Below, piece after piece: positions 62,734 to 64,000 of a stretch of DNA of 64,000 nucleotides; position 1 is the stretch's first letter, and each line of letters opens with the position of its first letter. The stretch spans positions 1,240,001 through 1,304,000 of the forward strand of contig NZ_AP025523.1 in NCBI RefSeq assembly GCF_027923555.1. The letters run 5' to 3'. Origin of the DNA: Vulcanimicrobium alpinum (GTDB lineage Bacteria; Vulcanimicrobiota; Vulcanimicrobiia; Vulcanimicrobiales; Vulcanimicrobiaceae). Under the pieces are notes generated by a model. The model ran no database searches, had not been told where the DNA came from, and was given only the letters and a program-made list of their open reading frames with translations. The position numbers and the translations under genes were made by a program.

Positions 62734-62889
62734 TCCCTGCTCGCTTCGAAGGGTGGAGGTAATGACGCGCCTTGCCGGCGCGGAGCGCGGTGGGAAGGGT
62801 CGGCGGCGGCGCTTCGAACTGTGTCACGCATCTGGCACTCGAGCGCGGTACCGTCGGATCATCCCGACCACCCGACGTCACGGAGCATC

Positions 62890-63939
62890 ATGGCAGACGA
62901 GAAACAGGTAGCTCTCACCAGCGCGCTCGCGCAGATCGAGCGTCAGTTCGGTAAGGGCTCGATCATGAAGATGGGCGAGATCCAGGAGCGGATGGCGTTC
63001 GACGTCATCTCCACCGGATCGATCGCCCTCGATCTGGCGCTGGGCGTCGGCGGCTTGCCGCGCGGCCGCATCGTGGAGATCTACGGCCCCGAGTCGAGCG
63101 GGAAGACGACGCTCGCGCTCCACGTCATCGCCGAAGCGCAGAAAGCCGGCGGCACCGCGGCGTTCGTCGACGTCGAGCACGCGCTCGATCCCACCTACGC
63201 CCAAGGCTTGGGGATCGATCTCGACAACCTCCTCGTCTCGCAGCCCGACGCCGGCGAACAGGCGCTCGAGATCGCGGAGATGCTGGTGCGTTCCAACGCC
63301 GTCGACGTCGTCGTCGTCGACTCGGTCGCCGCGCTCGTCACCAAAGCCGAACTCGAAGGCGACATGGGCGACACGCACGTCGGCCTGCAGGCGCGCTTGA
63401 TGTCGCAGGCGCTGCGCAAGCTGACCTCGGCGATCTCGCGCTCAAAGTGCGTGATGATCTTCATCAATCAGCTGCGCGAGAAGGTCGGCGTGATGTTCGG
63501 CAATCCCGAGACGACCTCGGGCGGCCGCGCGCTGAAGTTCTACGCCTCGGTCCGGCTCGACGTCCGCAAGCTCGAGCAGATCAAGGTCGGGACCGACGTG
63601 GTCGGGACGCGCACCCGCGTCAAGGTGGTGAAGAACAAGGTCGCGCCGCCGTTCCGTCAAGCCGAGTTCGACATCACCTACGGCAAGGGGATCTCGAAGA
63701 TGGGCTCGATCATCGACGTCGCGCTCGAGCGCAATATCATCGGCAAGTCGGGTTCGTGGTACACGTACGGCGAGCAGCGCATCGGCCAGGGCCGCGAGAA
63801 CGCGAAGGCGTTTCTCGAGGAACACTCCGACGTCGCCGACGAGATCGCGGCGAAGATCCGCGAGGCGCTCAAGTCGGCGAATTCGACGAACGGCGCCGCC
63901 AAGACGGTCGGCGCCGGCGTCGCGAGCGACGACGAGTAG
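62890..63939 (+). CDS. recA: Recombinase RecA
   Basis: A 349-residue strand-exchange ATPase and SOS co-protease. Walker A is [10 protein letters not shown], the Walker B region is [13 protein letters not shown], loop L1 is [20 protein letters not shown], and loop L2 [23 protein letters not shown] 62890 has GGAG close by (4 bases). The upstream 229 bases contain an SOS box. It is followed by the start of recX. Confidence 0.98.
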   Translation: MADEKQVALTSALAQIERQFGKGSIMKMGEIQERMAFDVISTGSIALDLALGVGGLPRGRIVEIYGPESSGKTTLALHVIAEAQKAGGTAAFVDVEHALDPTYAQGLGIDLDNLLVSQPDAGEQALEIAEMLVRSNAVDVVVVDSVAALVTKAELEGDMGDTHVGLQARLMSQALRKLTSAISRSKCVMIFINQLREKVGVMFGNPETTSGGRALKFYASVRLDVRKLEQIKVGTDVVGTRTRVKVVKNKVAPPFRQAEFDITYGKGISKMGSIIDVALERNIIGKSGSWYTYGEQRIGQGRENAKAFLEEHSDVADEIAAKIREALKSANSTNGAAKTVGAGVASDDE

Positions 63940-63945
63940 GGCCCG

Positions 63946-64000
63946 ATGCCCTCGGCACGCGTGACGGCGCTGCGCTTCTTGGCGCAGCGCCGCCTCACCG
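63946..64000 (+). CDS. recX: RecX regulatory protein, N-terminal fragment
   Basis: From ATG 63946 the frame gives MPSARVTALRFLAQRRLT and then leaves the window. The pattern A-L-x-F-L-A-x-R-x-L-T is the usual start of RecX, which modulates RecA and is normally encoded right after recA. Only 18 residues can be seen, so this rests on context as much as sequence. Confidence 0.65.
   Translation, partial: MPSARVTALRFLAQRRLT

Noticed and set aside
62710-62745. tRNA T-arm-like sequence (CAGGTTCGATCCCTG) before recA
   Set aside because: No acceptor, D-arm or anticodon arm can be built around it; the symmetric GAAC-N4-GTTC core and position before recA fit a LexA box.

Overview
The window is a 64 kb, very GC-rich chromosomal segment. 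It has no rRNA, no phage region and no CRISPR array. It reads as a free-living, diderm, probably motile or formerly motile bacterium. Lipobox lipoproteins and a TonB-C protein suggest an outer membrane, while the recA SOS box is of the GAAC-N4-GTTC type seen in Gram-positives and other Terrabacteria. That combination, with a rhodopsin/retinal cluster and tandem S10 carboxypeptidases, fits Candidatus Eremiobacterota (WPS-2, Vulcanimicrobium-like). This placement is an inference, not a proof.

Layout. 0-3.6 kb: 3' end of guaA, then a light-energy cluster of proton-pump-type rhodopsin, lycopene beta-cyclase and convergent Blh beta-carotene oxygenase, i.e. lycopene to retinal to pump. 3.6-19 kb: a dispersed purine set (purD, purF, purM, and a purN fused to an N-terminal GNAT-like domain) with a peptide-binding lipoprotein, an aspartoacylase-type hydrolase, a Bax-inhibitor-1 protein, a three-gene operon of small alpha-beta-barrel/SnoaL proteins and pepA. 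19-30 kb: tsaD, thrS without a TGS domain, a VIT1 carrier, MFS carriers, a MarR/MFS divergent pair with an operator filling the gap, topoisomerase IB and tRNA genes. 30-36 kb: an SsuBC-type ABC pair, a GGDEF-EAL protein, tRNA-Phe, and an endonuclease VII-like gene split by an IS256-family element. 36-48 kb: small secreted proteins, a histone-H1-like protein, exonuclease III next to a LigD-type polymerase and, 3 kb away, an ATP-dependent DNA ligase (a dispersed end-joining set without a visible Ku), and a broken chemoreceptor. 48-57 kb: GAF-GGDEF-EAL, K+-independent H+-pyrophosphatase, geranylgeranyl-reductase family protein, a lone DppB permease, cheR and cheB remnants, and a FliA-type sigma factor. 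57-64 kb: two tandem S10 peptidases, an aldo/keto reductase, ftsY, an ArsR regulator, recA with its SOS box, and the start of recX.

Two cross-cutting features stand out. First, an imperfect inverted repeat (REP/small-MITE type) occurs three times, each time at a gene 3' end. Second, an unusual number of genes carry lesions: LysE carrier, threonine dehydratase, chemoreceptor (two), CheB (stop plus frameshift), CheR (in-frame core deletion), aldo/keto reductase C-terminus, an NB-ARC/TPR regulator and the endonuclease. Most frameshifts are apparent single-base losses, often beside short G/C runs, so uncorrected assembly error is a serious alternative to decay. The CheR deletion, the CheB stop and the IS insertion cannot be explained that way.

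Working together: rhodopsin and H+-PPase would both energise the membrane, and the isoprenoid genes feed pigment and lipid. c-di-GMP enzymes, the receptor, CheR/CheB and FliA form a motility-signalling layer that seems partly eroded.
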